From: Pukyongia sp963768085
Lineage (GTDB): Bacteria > Bacteroidota > Bacteroidia > Flavobacteriales > Flavobacteriaceae
NCBI GenBank assembly: GCA_963768085.1
Contig: CAVYGO010000003.1
Coordinates: 1,798,001 to 1,862,000, forward strand
DNA length: 64,000 nucleotides
Direction of reading: 5' to 3'
Under the pieces are notes generated by a model. That model did no database searches, was not told where the DNA came from, and saw nothing but the letters and a program-made list of their open reading frames with translations. The first letter of the stretch is position 1. Each line of letters starts with the position of its first letter. Both the position numbers and the translations under genes were made by a program. Shown here in pieces: positions 18,753 through 27,996 of the stretch.

Positions 18753-20581
18753 TTAGGCCAGGGATTGCATTTCGACCAAACTGTGATAAACCCCTTTTTT
18801 ATCGAGTAGTTCCTTGTGTTTTCCTTGTTCTACGATCTCTCCTTTTGAAAGCACCACGATATTATCGGCATTCTGAATAGTGGACAGTCTGTGGGCAATA
18901 ACTATGGAAGTCCGGTTCTTCATCATATTTTCAAGAGCAACCTGCACCAGACGTTCACTTTCGGTATCGAGAGCCGAAGTGGCCTCGTCCAGGATCATGA
19001 TGGGTGGATTTTTTAATACGGCCCTCGCTATACTAAGCCGTTGTTTTTGGCCACCGCTTAATTTATTTCCACTATCCCCAATATTCGTATTCATACCCTT
19101 TGGTAATTGGTAGACAAATTCCCAGGCATTCGCTATTCTAAGAGCTTCTTCAACTTCTTCATCAGTTGCATCTTCTTTCGCAACCAATAAATTTCCCTTA
19201 ACACTGTCATTAAAAAGAATAGAATCCTGAGTAACCAGCCCAAGAAGGCCTCTTAGCGATCTCTGGGATCATATCGGTGATATTAATTCCATCAATACTG
19301 ATATCTCCTTTGTTAACGTCGTAAAACCGTGTCAGCAGGTTGGCGATAGTACTTTTACCGCTACCACTTTGTCCTACCAATGCTACCGTGCTGCCTTTGG
19401 GAACTTTTAAACTAAAATCCTTCAGCACCCATTCCTCTTCATATTTAAAGGAAATTTGGTTCATCTCAACACTTTGGTCGAAATCAGTTTTTTCTATGGC
19501 GTTCGGTTTGTCCACTATAGTAGATTCTGTCTCAAGAATCTCCATGACACGTTCGGCAGCAGCATTACCTTTCTTTACATTGTAACTGGCCCTGCTGATC
19601 GCTTTGGCCGGTGTAAGGATATTATAAGCAAGCCCCATATATGCAATAAACTGGGCAGGCTCCAGTGTATTTTCAACCAGAACCATATTGCCACCATACC
19701 AAAGTAATATGGCGATCACCAGGATCCCAAGGAATTCACTGGCGGGTGACGCCAGGTTTTGTCGGTTCAGCAGGGTATTGGAAAATTTAAAGAAACGGCT
19801 GGTGGATTCCTGAAACTTGGTATTAAAAATTTTCTCCGCGTTAAATCCCTTAATTATCTTCAAACCTCCTAATGTTTCCTCCATGATCGATAAAAAGTAT
19901 CCTTGTTCTTTCTGAACCTTGTCCGAATGCCGTTTCAGGCTTTTACCAATACGTGAAATGATAAATCCTGATACCGGGATGAAGATAAATACGAAAATGG
20001 TCAACTTAACGCTTATCAGGAGCATAAAAACTAATGGTGAACAGAATCATTAATGGTTCCCGGACTATCAATTCCAAAATGGAAAGGAAGGAATGCTGAA
20101 TTTCCAGGACGTCACTTGAAATACGGGCGATGGTGTCGCCTTTTCGCTTTTCAGAATAAAACGATACCGGAAGGTCTACCGTCTTACTATAAAGATCATT
20201 CCTCAGATCTTTTAACACACCGTTCCGAAGAAAGGTGATAAAGAACAAGGCCAGATACCCGAATAGGTTCTTCAGTAAAAAAGTTGTGATTACCAGCGCT
20301 ATCATGATAAGCAAGGTGTTCATTTCCCCTGCAGTCTCTGTGTTCTGATTGATATAATAATTGAGGTATTGTTCTGTATAATCACCTAATTCAGCTATGC
20401 CCGTGTATTCCGGCATTGTTGCCGCCTCATCCGAATCTTCGAACAAGACTTTCAGCATGGGGATCAATGAAACAAAGGCCAGCGAGCCAAAGAAGGCATA
20501 AAATATGTTCGAAATAATGTTCAGCCAGGCAAACCTTTTATAAGGCAGGGCATATTTAAGTATTTTTCTGAAGTAATGCAT
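18753..20581 (-). pseudogene. MsbA-like ABC exporter (fused TMD-NBD), two frameshifts
   Basis: Homodimeric ABC exporter of the lipid/multidrug type. Three frames make up one gene: the N-terminal membrane part from 20581, the rest of the TMD with the Walker A part (GQSGSGKST) to 19210, and the signature (LSGGQKQ), Walker B (MILDEATSALD) and H-loop to 18753. The first break is at a T5 run (complement 20026-20030); dropping one T restores TISFMLLISVKL. The second is near complement 19269; dropping one base restores ITDMSQRSLRGLLGLVTQD with the Q-loop. Corrected length is 608 residues, exactly family size. Its ATG overlaps the stop of the phosphohexomutase gene. Either sequence errors or a decayed gene. 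Confidence 0.85.
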
Positions 20582-22296
20582 TAAAGATCCAGTTCGGTTT
20601 TTATGCGGTCAATTCTATGCTGAAGACGGGTCATTGTATCTTCGCCTTCTGCTGTTGCATGTACGCTCATATAAAATTTGATCTTAGGCTCTGTACCGCT
20701 GGGGCGCGCTGCGATTTTACTACCGTCTTCGGTATAATAGATCAAAACGTTCGACCTCGGGATATCCATTTCGATAACCGTCCCATCCAAAACATTCGTT
20801 GCTTTTCCGGATTGGTAATCTTCTATACGAGTTACTTTACTGCCATCGATCTCGGATAATGGGTTCTCTCTAAGGGATTTCATCATCGCGATAATTTCTT
20901 CAGCTCCTTTTTTACCTTTTTTAACCATGGACACAAGTTGTTCATGGTAATACCCATATTCCTTGTAGAGCTTATGTAAATAACCATAAATGCTTTTACC
21001 GTCCTCTTTTTTCAAGGCTGCGATCTCACAGGCCAACAGGGTAGCGGTTACTGCATCTTTATCGCGAACAAAATCACCTACCATAAATCCGAAGCTCTCT
21101 TCCCCGCCACCAATAAATTCTAATCCAGGAAAATCATTTACCATTTTGGCTATCCACTTAAAGCCCGTAAGGCCTTCTTTATATGTCACGCCAAATGATT
21201 CCGTAATGGTGCGAACCATCGGGGTAGACACTATAGTAGATGCAAGAAATTGCCTTCCGTTGAGTTTTCCGGCTTTTTTCCATTGTTCTAAGAGAAAATG
21301 ACACATGATTACCATAGCCTGGTTACCATTTAACAATACGAGTTGTCCTTTATTATCACGAACTGCGATACCCAGCCGGTCACAATCGGGATCTGTCCCG
21401 ATCACAATATCCGCACCTTCCTTTTCCGCTATTTCCAGGGCCATTCTTAAAGCCTCCGGTTCTTCGGGATTAGGAGATTCCACAGTTGGGAAGTCACCAT
21501 CCGGTTTGGCCTGAGCTTCAACGATGTGAAGGTTGTTATAGCCAGACATTTCTAAAACCTTCGGAATCATTGTAATGGAGGTACCATGCAAGGAAGTGAA
21601 AACGATCTTCAGTTTATCTTTTGCTTGCTGAGGGATATTAAAACTTCCATTTTTAAGAGAGGCTTCTGCGAAAGATTGGTCGACAGCCTGGTCAATATAA
21701 TGGATTAGTTCTTCCTTGGCATCGAATTTTATATGTCCGTATTGCAGGGTGTTAATCTCTGCTATTATCTCACCATCCTGAGGTGGTACCAGCTGCCCGC
21801 CGTCCTGCCAATACACCTTATATCCATTGTATTCGGGAGGATTGTGGGAAGCGGTTAGAACGATACCGCAATGACAACCCAGTTCCTTCACCGCGAAAGA
21901 TAATTCGGGAGTAGGCCGCAGGTCTGAAAATAAATAGACCTCAATATCATTGGCTGAAAACACATTGGCAACAACTTTCGCCAGTTCTTTCGAATTATGC
22001 CGGCAATCGTAGGCGATCGCAACCTTTAACTTATCGTTTGGGAACTGCGTATACAGGTAATTAGATAGTCCCTGAGTGTTTTTCCCAAGTGTGTATTTGT
22101 TAATCCTGTTATCTCCCACGCCCATGACACCGCGCATTCCACCGGTTCCAAACTCGAGATTTTTATAGAAACTGTCTTCAAGACCTTCAGGATCGTAAGC
22201 GATCATTTCCTTGATGGTGTGCTGGGTTTTAATATCGAATACCGGTGTGAGCCACTGATTTACACGTTCCAGTATTTTTGGGTCCACATAGATCAT
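20581..22296 (-). CDS. Phospho-sugar mutase (phosphoglucomutase/phosphomannomutase)
   Basis: 571-residue alpha-D-phosphohexomutase interconverting hexose 1- and 6-phosphates. The active-site serine loop TASHNPPEYNGYKVYW (about 145-160), the metal-binding loop GTDPDCDRLG (about 302), the sugar-binding GGEESFGFMVG and the phosphate-binding RPSGTEPKIKFY are all in order. The length and SHNPP variant fit the PGM2-like group common in Bacteroidota. The stop overlaps the ABC exporter start; a TACTTTTG -7 element at complement 22333-22340 gives it its own promoter. Sugar preference cannot be read from sequence. Confidence 0.92.
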   Translation of the reverse strand: MIYVDPKILERVNQWLTPVFDIKTQHTIKEMIAYDPEGLEDSFYKNLEFGTGGMRGVMGVGDNRINKYTLGKNTQGLSNYLYTQFPNDKLKVAIAYDCRHNSKELAKVVANVFSANDIEVYLFSDLRPTPELSFAVKELGCHCGIVLTASHNPPEYNGYKVYWQDGGQLVPPQDGEIIAEINTLQYGHIKFDAKEELIHYIDQAVDQSFAEASLKNGSFNIPQQAKDKLKIVFTSLHGTSITMIPKVLEMSGYNNLHIVEAQAKPDGDFPTVESPNPEEPEALRMALEIAEKEGADIVIGTDPDCDRLGIAVRDNKGQLVLLNGNQAMVIMCHFLLEQWKKAGKLNGRQFLASTIVSTPMVRTITESFGVTYKEGLTGFKWIAKMVNDFPGLEFIGGGEESFGFMVGDFVRDKDAVTATLLACEIAALKKEDGKSIYGYLHKLYKEYGYYHEQLVSMVKKGKKGAEEIIAMMKSLRENPLSEIDGSKVTRIEDYQSGKATNVLDGTVIEMDIPRSNVLIYYTEDGSKIAARPSGTEPKIKFYMSVHATAEGEDTMTRLQHRIDRIKTELDL

Positions 22297-22332
22297 TTAT
22301 TGCAATTAGATGTTGAAAGGAATTAGTTGCTG

Positions 22333-22340
22333 CAAAAGTA
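22333..22340 (-). promoter_or_regulatory. -7 promoter element for the phosphohexomutase-exporter pair
   Basis: TACTTTTG on the minus strand matches TAnnTTTG, 37 bp before the phosphohexomutase start and just after the glycosyltransferase stop. A convincing -33 TTG is not seen. Confidence 0.4.
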
Positions 22341-22353
22341 GCGAAAGTTGAGC

Positions 22354-23307
22354 TTAATCATTAAAGTTTATGTCTTCTTTAATAATGTAATGATGGGATC
22401 CTTGTTTACTTCTCAGTATAAGTTCACCAAGAAAACCGGCCAGGAACAGTTGTGTCCCCAGTATCATGGCGGTGAGTGCGATATAGAACTGAGGCCGTTC
22501 TGTGATAAGTCGGCCATCAGGATTAATAAACAGCTTGTCGATACCCAGATAGGCTGCAAAACAGAAACCTACAAAAAGCATAAGGGCACCCCAGGCGCCA
22601 AACAGGTGCATTGGTCGCTTCCCAAAGCGAGAGAGGAACGATATGGTAATAAGATCGAGAAAGCCACGAATAAACCGCTCTGCGCCAAATTTTGTAGTTC
22701 CGTATTTTCGCTTCTGATGTTTAACCACTTTTTCTCCTATTTTACTGAATCCCGCGTTTTTCGCCAATACGGGAATATAGCGATGCATTTCTCCTGTAAC
22801 TTCAATGGTCTTGATCACATCATTCCGATATGCTTTCAGACCACAATTAAAGTCATGAAGTTTAACACCCGATGTTTTCCGCGCCGCATAATTGAAAAGC
22901 TTAGAAGGTATATTCTTTGTCACCACCGAGTCGTACCTCTTTTTCTTCCAACCACTCACCAGCTGGTAGCCTTCTTTTGTGATCATGCTGTACAATTCGG
23001 GAATTTCCTCGGGATCGTCCTGCAGGTCAGCATCCATGGTGATCACTACATCTCCTTTAGCCAGGGCAAATCCGGCATGCAGTGCCTGGGATTTTCCAAA
23101 ATTCTTCAAAAAACGTATTCCTTTAACTTCCCGATGTTTTTCTGCAAGTTCACGAATGATCTTCCAGGAATCGTCCGTACTTCCATCGTCTATGAACAAC
23201 AACTCGTATAAAAAACCATTGGATTGCATAACATCTGCAATCCAATGGTAGAGTTCGTTTAACGATTCTTCTTCGTTGAGAAGCGGAATTACGATGGAAA
23301 TATTCAT
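22354..23307 (-). CDS. Polyprenyl-phosphate glycosyltransferase, family 2 (DPM1/GtrB-like)
   Basis: 317 residues. GT2 catalytic domain with VIPLLNEEES, DDGSTDDSW and the DADLQDDPEEI metal-binding segment; CGLKAYR follows, and two C-terminal transmembrane helices (about 230-255 and 270-295) anchor it in the inner membrane. It is expected to transfer a sugar from a nucleotide donor to undecaprenyl phosphate for envelope glycan or glycoprotein synthesis. It lies 12 bp after the DUF4199 gene and before the phosphohexomutase, a sensible sugar-supply context. Confidence 0.9.
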   Translation of the reverse strand: MNISIVIPLLNEEESLNELYHWIADVMQSNGFLYELLFIDDGSTDDSWKIIRELAEKHREVKGIRFLKNFGKSQALHAGFALAKGDVVITMDADLQDDPEEIPELYSMITKEGYQLVSGWKKKRYDSVVTKNIPSKLFNYAARKTSGVKLHDFNCGLKAYRNDVIKTIEVTGEMHRYIPVLAKNAGFSKIGEKVVKHQKRKYGTTKFGAERFIRGFLDLITISFLSRFGKRPMHLFGAWGALMLFVGFCFAAYLGIDKLFINPDGRLITERPQFYIALTAMILGTQLFLAGFLGELILRSKQGSHHYIIKEDINFND

Positions 23308-23319
23308 TCACCCGCGGTC

Positions 23320-23848
23320 TTAATGTTCCGGTCGATTATTCTTCATGATAAGTCCACCTACCAGCGAAATTATAAATCCGAAAAACAGGGTGGCAATTAT
23401 CCCCAAGGCAGCACATAATGCCAGGACTCATAAATTTTTCAGTCATGCTTAGCGCCATTTCAGCCTGTTCGGCCGTCATATTCGGATTTTGCTCATACAT
23501 TCGTTCTTCGGTAAGTTCCAGTATTTTTTGAACAACATCCGGATCTATAAACGTAACGAAGATCAGGTTGAAAATAACCCCAACTATTCCGGCAATTAAT
23601 GATATCGCTAAACCTGCTTTAAGAGCTTCACCCAGTGACATATAACCACCGTTATCCTTTTTAAAAGCCTTCAGTCCATAGATAAGAATTACCACCATAA
23701 GCGCAAAACTTATCACACCAGACCACCAGGGGCGCTCAATGTGTTCATCGAGTACAAAAAGAACTATCGACCAGCCTATAGAGGCCAGCGCTAGAATGAG
23801 ACCGTAATTAAGGGCAATTTTTTTAATTGATGCTTTTGGAGTGTCCAT
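23320..23848 (-). pseudogene. DUF4199 membrane protein, frameshifted near its C-terminus
   Basis: Small four-helix membrane protein of family DUF4199, unknown function. Helices at about 10-33, 38-58, 73-98 and, after correction, 145-168. As read, the frame ends in an unlikely hydrophilic tail at 23336. Removing one base near 23411 gives PGIMCALGIIATLFFGFIIS and LVGGLIMKNNRPEH, restoring the fourth helix and a stop at 23320, 12 bp before the glycosyltransferase (175 residues). The start at 23848 (MDTPKASIKKIALNYG) is preferred because TATCTTTG (complement 23903-23910) overlaps the more upstream ATG at 23905. Confidence 0.78.
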
Positions 23849-23902
23849 ATTGAAATTTTTTGGTCCGCCAAGGGCGGAGGGTTGTTTTGGCATGTTAGTT
23901 AA

Positions 23903-23910
23903 CAAAGATA
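23903..23910 (-). promoter_or_regulatory. -7 promoter element of the DUF4199-glycosyltransferase operon
   Basis: TATCTTTG on the minus strand, overlapping an in-frame ATG at 23905. This places transcription start near 23896 and favours the downstream ATG at 23848. Confidence 0.45.
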
Positions 23911-24000
23911 AGAAAACGTTACATTAGTCTCACCATTATTGAAACAAGAAAGAGGGAGGCTTGTTTCGGTAAATATTTGACTATAAATCGTAAATATTTG

Positions 24001-24030
24001 TTGTGTATTTATGAATATTGCTTAAATTTG
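24001..24030 (+). promoter_or_regulatory. Promoter of rpmE2
   Basis: TTG (24001-24003), a 19-bp spacer and TAAATTTG (24023-24030) match the Bacteroidetes promoter consensus exactly. The gene starts 40 bp downstream. Confidence 0.75.
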
Positions 24031-24069
24031 CACACTCAAAAATTGAGAGAATTCGAAAACGATTAGAAG

Positions 24070-24342
24070 ATGAAAAAAGATATCCATCCGGAGAATTACA
24101 GATTAGTAGCATTTAAAGACATGTCGAATGAAGACGTGTTTGTCACGAAATCTACTGCAAATACCAAGGAAACCATTGAAGTTGACGGTGTGGAATATCC
24201 TTTGGTGAAAATGGAAATTTCAAGAACTTCACACCCTTTTTATACTGGTAAGGCGAAATTAATTGATACTGCAGGACGTATTGATAAGTTCAAGAACAAA
24301 TACAAGAAGTTTAGTAAAGAAGTTGCGAAAGAGGAAGAATAA
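24070..24342 (+). CDS. rpmE2: 50S ribosomal protein L31 type B
   Basis: 90-residue ribosomal protein of the large subunit. MKKDIHPENYRLVAFKDMSN and the SRTSHPFYTGK segment identify type B L31, the paralogue lacking the zinc-binding cysteines (no cysteine in the protein). A lysine/glutamate-rich C-terminus is common in Flavobacteriia. Single-gene unit with its own consensus promoter and a strong terminator. Confidence 0.96.
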   Translation: MKKDIHPENYRLVAFKDMSNEDVFVTKSTANTKETIEVDGVEYPLVKMEISRTSHPFYTGKAKLIDTAGRIDKFKNKYKKFSKEVAKEEE

Positions 24343-24363
24343 TTCTTCTTTCAATAAGAATTC

Positions 24364-24394
24364 AAAAAGCCTTCGAACATCGAAGGCTTTTTTT
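24364..24394 (+). terminator. Rho-independent terminator of rpmE2
   Basis: AAAGCCTTCGA/TCGAAGGCTTT stem with a 3-nt loop and a T7 run. Right after it, TAGCTTTG (24397-24404) is a likely -7 element for the next gene. Confidence 0.92.
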
Positions 24395-24422
24395 ATTAGC
24401 TTTGAATTCAGAACAGATCCTT

Positions 24423-25598
24423 ATGAATTATATTCTTTTCGACGGCAGCGTTCGTGATCAGCTTTTACCTTTTACCTTTACCAGACCTGTGGCTGATATC
24501 CGTATGGGCATACTCACTATTCGTGAAAAATGGGAGAAACATCTTGGCTTTACCACAACAACCGTCACAGAAGACCATCTTTCTGTGCAATGGCCTATGG
24601 TAGAACTGGAGGAGAATGTGCTTATTAATGCTTCTTTTTTACCCTCTGCTGCTTTAGTTGCCCGCATAAGAACATTAACTGTAAACCAGGCGATCTTTTA
24701 TAAGAATGAGCCTGTCGCTTTTTACGCCAGCGAAGGCCAGGAAATAGAGTTTGAAAGTTTCGAGGTCTCTGAATATACAGAAGACGACGTACTGCGTATA
24801 GAACATACATGGGACATTTTTGCTAAAAATCATGAAGCGATAAAGCGGGATTACGAATTGATCACCGAAGGCCGTAAGTCGCAACCCATCCCTGAGATGA
24901 CGGTGGCATTTCATCCGGAAAGAATTTTTATAGAAGAAGGTGCTAAACTACCGCTATGTTCCTTAAATGCAGCCGATGGCCCTATCTATATTGGTAAGAA
25001 CAGCGAAATCATGGAAGGATCCATGATTCGTGGCCCATTCGCCCTTTGTGAAGGATCCACGGTAAAAATGGCCAGTAAGATCTACACCGGATGTACCATT
25101 GGCCCGTACAGTAAAATAGGGGGAGAGGTAAATAATTCGGTGTTGTTTGGATATTCCAATAAAGGTCATGACGGCTTCCTTGGGAATTCGGTTTTAGGCG
25201 AATGGTGTAATATTGGTGCCGACACCAATACTTCGAATATGAAGAACAATTATGCCGAAGTTAAAATTTGGGATTATAATACCGAGCGATTCGCCAGGAC
25301 GGGCTTACAGTTCTGCGGGTTGATGATGGGTGATCACAGTAAGTGTGGGATCAATACCATGTTCAATACCGGAACCGTGGTGGGCGTAAGCGCTAATATC
25401 TTCGGAAGTGGATTTCCACGGAATTTCATCCCTAGTTTCAGTTGGGGGGGCAGTCATGGTACGACAACGTATAAAACCGACAAAGCCTTCGAAACCGCTA
25501 AAGAGATGATGGTGCGGCGCAATGTGGAATTTACGGAAGATGATGCGAAGATCCTTGAGCATGTTTTCGAGGAAACAGCGAAGTTCCGAAGGGACTAG
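24423..25598 (+). CDS. GlmU-like putative sugar nucleotidyltransferase
   Basis: 391 residues from the ATG at 24423 (MNYILFDGSVRDQLLPFTFTRP); the ATG at 24402 lies inside the predicted promoter (TAGCTTTG, 24397-24404). A diverged nucleotidyltransferase-like N-terminal half is followed by a left-handed beta-helix with hexapeptide repeats (about 175-345), as in GlmU. This Bacteroidota family usually coexists with a true GlmU. The N-terminal pyrophosphorylase signature GxGTRM is absent; FTRPVADIRMG stands there, so catalytic activity is uncertain. Confidence 0.82.
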   Translation: MNYILFDGSVRDQLLPFTFTRPVADIRMGILTIREKWEKHLGFTTTTVTEDHLSVQWPMVELEENVLINASFLPSAALVARIRTLTVNQAIFYKNEPVAFYASEGQEIEFESFEVSEYTEDDVLRIEHTWDIFAKNHEAIKRDYELITEGRKSQPIPEMTVAFHPERIFIEEGAKLPLCSLNAADGPIYIGKNSEIMEGSMIRGPFALCEGSTVKMASKIYTGCTIGPYSKIGGEVNNSVLFGYSNKGHDGFLGNSVLGEWCNIGADTNTSNMKNNYAEVKIWDYNTERFARTGLQFCGLMMGDHSKCGINTMFNTGTVVGVSANIFGSGFPRNFIPSFSWGGSHGTTTYKTDKAFETAKEMMVRRNVEFTEDDAKILEHVFEETAKFRRD

Positions 25599-25611
25599 TT
25601 GAAAGTTTTAA

Positions 25612-25914
25612 CTATTTCAGGGGTTTTAGCGGGACCACTTCATAAATAAATAAAAAGTAGATCAATACAATTCCTACCACAGTCATGCTGATCCAGAAAA
25701 TCAAAAGGAATCGTTTGCGACTGCTGGCATTCTCCTCGAAGATCTTCTTCTGAAATTCGGCAAATTCATGGCCTTTCATCTTGGTATGGTCTACAAATTC
25801 ACCGTATTTGGCATTCATTGCGGATGCTCGATCACTTAACGCATTACGCTTGCCCAGCATTCGGGCATTATTCTTAATAACAGCTATGGCATTGCTTACA
25901 AATCCTGAGCTCAT
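25612..25914 (-). CDS. Small single-pass membrane protein, paralogue of the next gene
   Basis: 100 residues: a basic N-terminal part, a conserved soluble motif EFVDHTKMKGHEFAEFQKK (about 38-56) and a C-terminal transmembrane helix (about 68-91). The stop is 13 bp after the convergent GlmU-like gene. The motif recurs in the adjacent gene upstream, from which it is separated by 10 bp, so the two are a cotranscribed paralogous pair. No known family recognised; function unknown. Confidence 0.65.
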   Translation of the reverse strand: MSSGFVSNAIAVIKNNARMLGKRNALSDRASAMNAKYGEFVDHTKMKGHEFAEFQKKIFEENASSRKRFLLIFWISMTVVGIVLIYFLFIYEVVPLKPLK

Positions 25915-25924
25915 AGTTTCTTGT

Positions 25925-26209
25925 TTAACTTATCATCCACTTAAACATATAAGGTAATGATAGAAGAAATAGAATGGTTAAAATAATTGTCGTAGTTATA
26001 AATACTCTCTGGACCGTATTATCGCGTCTTGTTTTTTCGAATAGCTCCTTTTGAAAATCGGCGTATTCGTGAGTTTTCATTTGTGTGTGATCTACAAACT
26101 CACGGTAACCACTAGGCATAGTTTGAACTTCCTTATAAGAAAGCTTTCGCCGTTTACTTTTCATATTGTAATTGGTCCTCTGATTCCCTAAGTTCCCTCG
26201 TATGCCCAT
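25925..26209 (-). CDS. Small single-pass membrane protein, paralogue of its neighbour
   Basis: 94 residues: a basic N-terminus, the motif EFVDHTQMKTHEYADFQKE (about 37-55) and a transmembrane helix (about 70-91). Same architecture and 10-bp spacing to its paralogue. The start may be the internal ATG at complement 26164 (MKSKRRKLSY). The shared HxxMKxHExAxFQK core suggests a conserved cytosolic binding surface tethered to the membrane; this is inference only. Confidence 0.62.
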   Translation of the reverse strand: MGIRGNLGNQRTNYNMKSKRRKLSYKEVQTMPSGYREFVDHTQMKTHEYADFQKELFEKTRRDNTVQRVFITTTIILTILFLLSLPYMFKWMIS

Positions 26210-26263
26210 ATTGTGATTTATTATAAGTGGGAAATATTATTCACTTTGTTACAATAGTGATGC

Positions 26264-27883
26264 CTACTCTTCTTTTCTTACCCGCTTCAACACCAGGAAA
26301 TTCTGCGGGTTGATCCCGAGACCACTCACCTTTTTGTTCACGAACCGTATGGCCATATCATAGTATAGAGGTACGATGGGTGCATCGGCAATCACGATAG
26401 AATCCATTTGCGCATACAAATGTTTCCTTATTTCGATGTTTGAAATATTTAATGCTTGCACATACAGACTATCGAAGGCCTCATTCTTATAATGTGTATA
26501 ATTGGGTCCGTTCGGAGTAAAGTTCGGACTATAGAACAGCGACAGATAATTCTCCGCATCGGGATAATCGGCTATCCAGCTCGCCCTGAAGATATCCAAT
26601 TCCCCACTACTTTTCATCTGGCGTAATGTGGAAGGCGGCATTACATCAACCGTAACAGCAACGCCAAGTTTTTCCAGCTCCCGTTGTATGTATTCACAAA
26701 TATCCAGGTATTGACTATTGGTCCCGATAATTATTTCGGGATTCATATCTCCGGTCTCGGCCTTGTATTGCTCAATAAGTGATCTGGCCTTATCGGGATC
26801 GTAGGTGTAACCATCTATTTCATCGAATCCAGGTAAGCCTTTAGGGATAAACCCATGTTCCGCTGGTATCCCCATACCATTTCTTAAATAAGTGACCATT
26901 TTTTCACGGTCGAAACCATAATTTACCGCCTGCCTCAATAGGTTCGATTTGATCTCCGGGGTGTTGGCACCCATGAAAAAACCAAGGTATTCGGTATTCA
27001 GATAGGGTGCGGTGATCAGTTTTACACGGTCCTTGTATTTGGGCTGTAAGGTACCGGTTGTTGTAATGATCTCGTCTTTATAGGAATTGTCTAATCCGGA
27101 CACGAAATCAATCTTCCCCTGGGCAAACTGCAGGAATTCACTTTGCTTATCGGGTAAAAAAGTGATAGCAATAGCCTCCAGGTAGGGGAGCTGCTCGCCA
27201 TTTTCATCCGTTTCAAAATAAAGTGAATTCTTCCGCAATACCAATTTCACATTCTCTTCCCAGAGCTTAAATTGAAATGGCCCAGTACCTACAGGATTCC
27301 TTCGGAATTCACCACCGTAGAAATCCACGGCTTCCTGTGGAACAACGGAGCAATACCGCATAGATAAAAGTCCTAAGAATGCGGGGAAGGGTTGTTTTAA
27401 TTTTATTACAAAGGTAGTGTCGTTAGAGGCTTCATAGCTTTCCACGGTGCTCATTACCCAGCTTCCGGGAGAAGCGACATTCGAGTCCGTAAGGCGATCG
27501 AAACTAAAAGCGAAATCACTCGCGGTGACCACTCTTGTTGAATCGGGAGCGAATGCCTTGTTTTTATGAAAATATACATCGCTCCTAAGATAGAACGTAT
27601 AGGTAAGGGTGGTGTCATTGATCTCCCAGCTTTTGGCAATATCGGGTTGGATGTTCAATGAATCATCCAGTTGTACCAAACCATTATAAAGTTGGTTGGT
27701 TGGCCAAATAATTTGCGGATTGCGGGCAAAAGCCGGATCGAGGGTAGGAATGTTACTGTGTTCGTTGTAGCGGAAGACGAGGTGGTCTTGTGATTTTTCA
27801 CTGTCTTTATCACAGGAAACCATAATACTTGAAAGGATGACTATTATAGGCCAAAAGTCGGAAGTCCGAAGTCCGAAGTTCAT
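26264..27883 (-). CDS. Peptide ABC transporter substrate-binding lipoprotein (OppA/DppA-like)
   Basis: 539-residue family 5 extracellular solute-binding protein. A short signal peptide with the lipobox SIMVSC (Cys24) is followed by PTLDPAFARNPQ and the SBP_bac_5 fold (YTFYLRSDVYFHKNK; DYPDAENYLSLFY; NGPNYTHYKN). It probably binds oligopeptides or another small molecule at the inner membrane for an ABC importer not encoded nearby. The first residues NFGLRTSDFW are encoded by a 7-bp tandem repeat, so the true start could differ. No permease genes adjoin, which is common for Bacteroidota solitary binding proteins. Confidence 0.85.
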   Translation of the reverse strand: MNFGLRTSDFWPIIVILSSIMVSCDKDSEKSQDHLVFRYNEHSNIPTLDPAFARNPQIIWPTNQLYNGLVQLDDSLNIQPDIAKSWEINDTTLTYTFYLRSDVYFHKNKAFAPDSTRVVTASDFAFSFDRLTDSNVASPGSWVMSTVESYEASNDTTFVIKLKQPFPAFLGLLSMRYCSVVPQEAVDFYGGEFRRNPVGTGPFQFKLWEENVKLVLRKNSLYFETDENGEQLPYLEAIAITFLPDKQSEFLQFAQGKIDFVSGLDNSYKDEIITTTGTLQPKYKDRVKLITAPYLNTEYLGFFMGANTPEIKSNLLRQAVNYGFDREKMVTYLRNGMGIPAEHGFIPKGLPGFDEIDGYTYDPDKARSLIEQYKAETGDMNPEIIIGTNSQYLDICEYIQRELEKLGVAVTVDVMPPSTLRQMKSSGELDIFRASWIADYPDAENYLSLFYSPNFTPNGPNYTHYKNEAFDSLYVQALNISNIEIRKHLYAQMDSIVIADAPIVPLYYDMAIRFVNKKVSGLGINPQNFLVLKRVRKEE

Positions 27884-27954
27884 ATTATTTTATGTTTAAT
27901 GTCGATTGTCTGTTTTCTGTTTTCTGTCGTCTGTTGGCGGTGGTCTTCCGACTT
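27855..27954. repeat. Tandem heptamer and inverted repeat at the start of the OppA-like gene
   Basis: Three consecutive heptamers GTCGGAA, GTCCGAA, GTCCGAA (27857-27877) lie within the first codons of the minus-strand lipoprotein gene. AAGTCGGAAG (27855-27864) is repeated inverted as CTTCCGACTT (27945-27954), enclosing about 80 bp that include the start codon and a CTGTTTT repeat (27910-27926). Change by one heptamer would shift the reading frame. Confidence 0.6.
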
Positions 27955-27966
27955 CAAAATACTTCG

Positions 27967-27974
27967 TATCTTTG
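27967..27974 (+). promoter_or_regulatory. -7 promoter element of mtaB
   Basis: TATCTTTG, 22 bp before the mtaB start. The -33 element is weak. Confidence 0.45.
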
Positions 27975-27996
27975 TGCCCCTTGCTAAAGTACAAGA

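Noticed and set aside
22348..23211. Long open frame (287 codons) antisense to the glycosyltransferase gene
   Set aside because: Its translation has no family features and many cysteines and histidines; the opposite strand encodes a clear GT2 enzyme.
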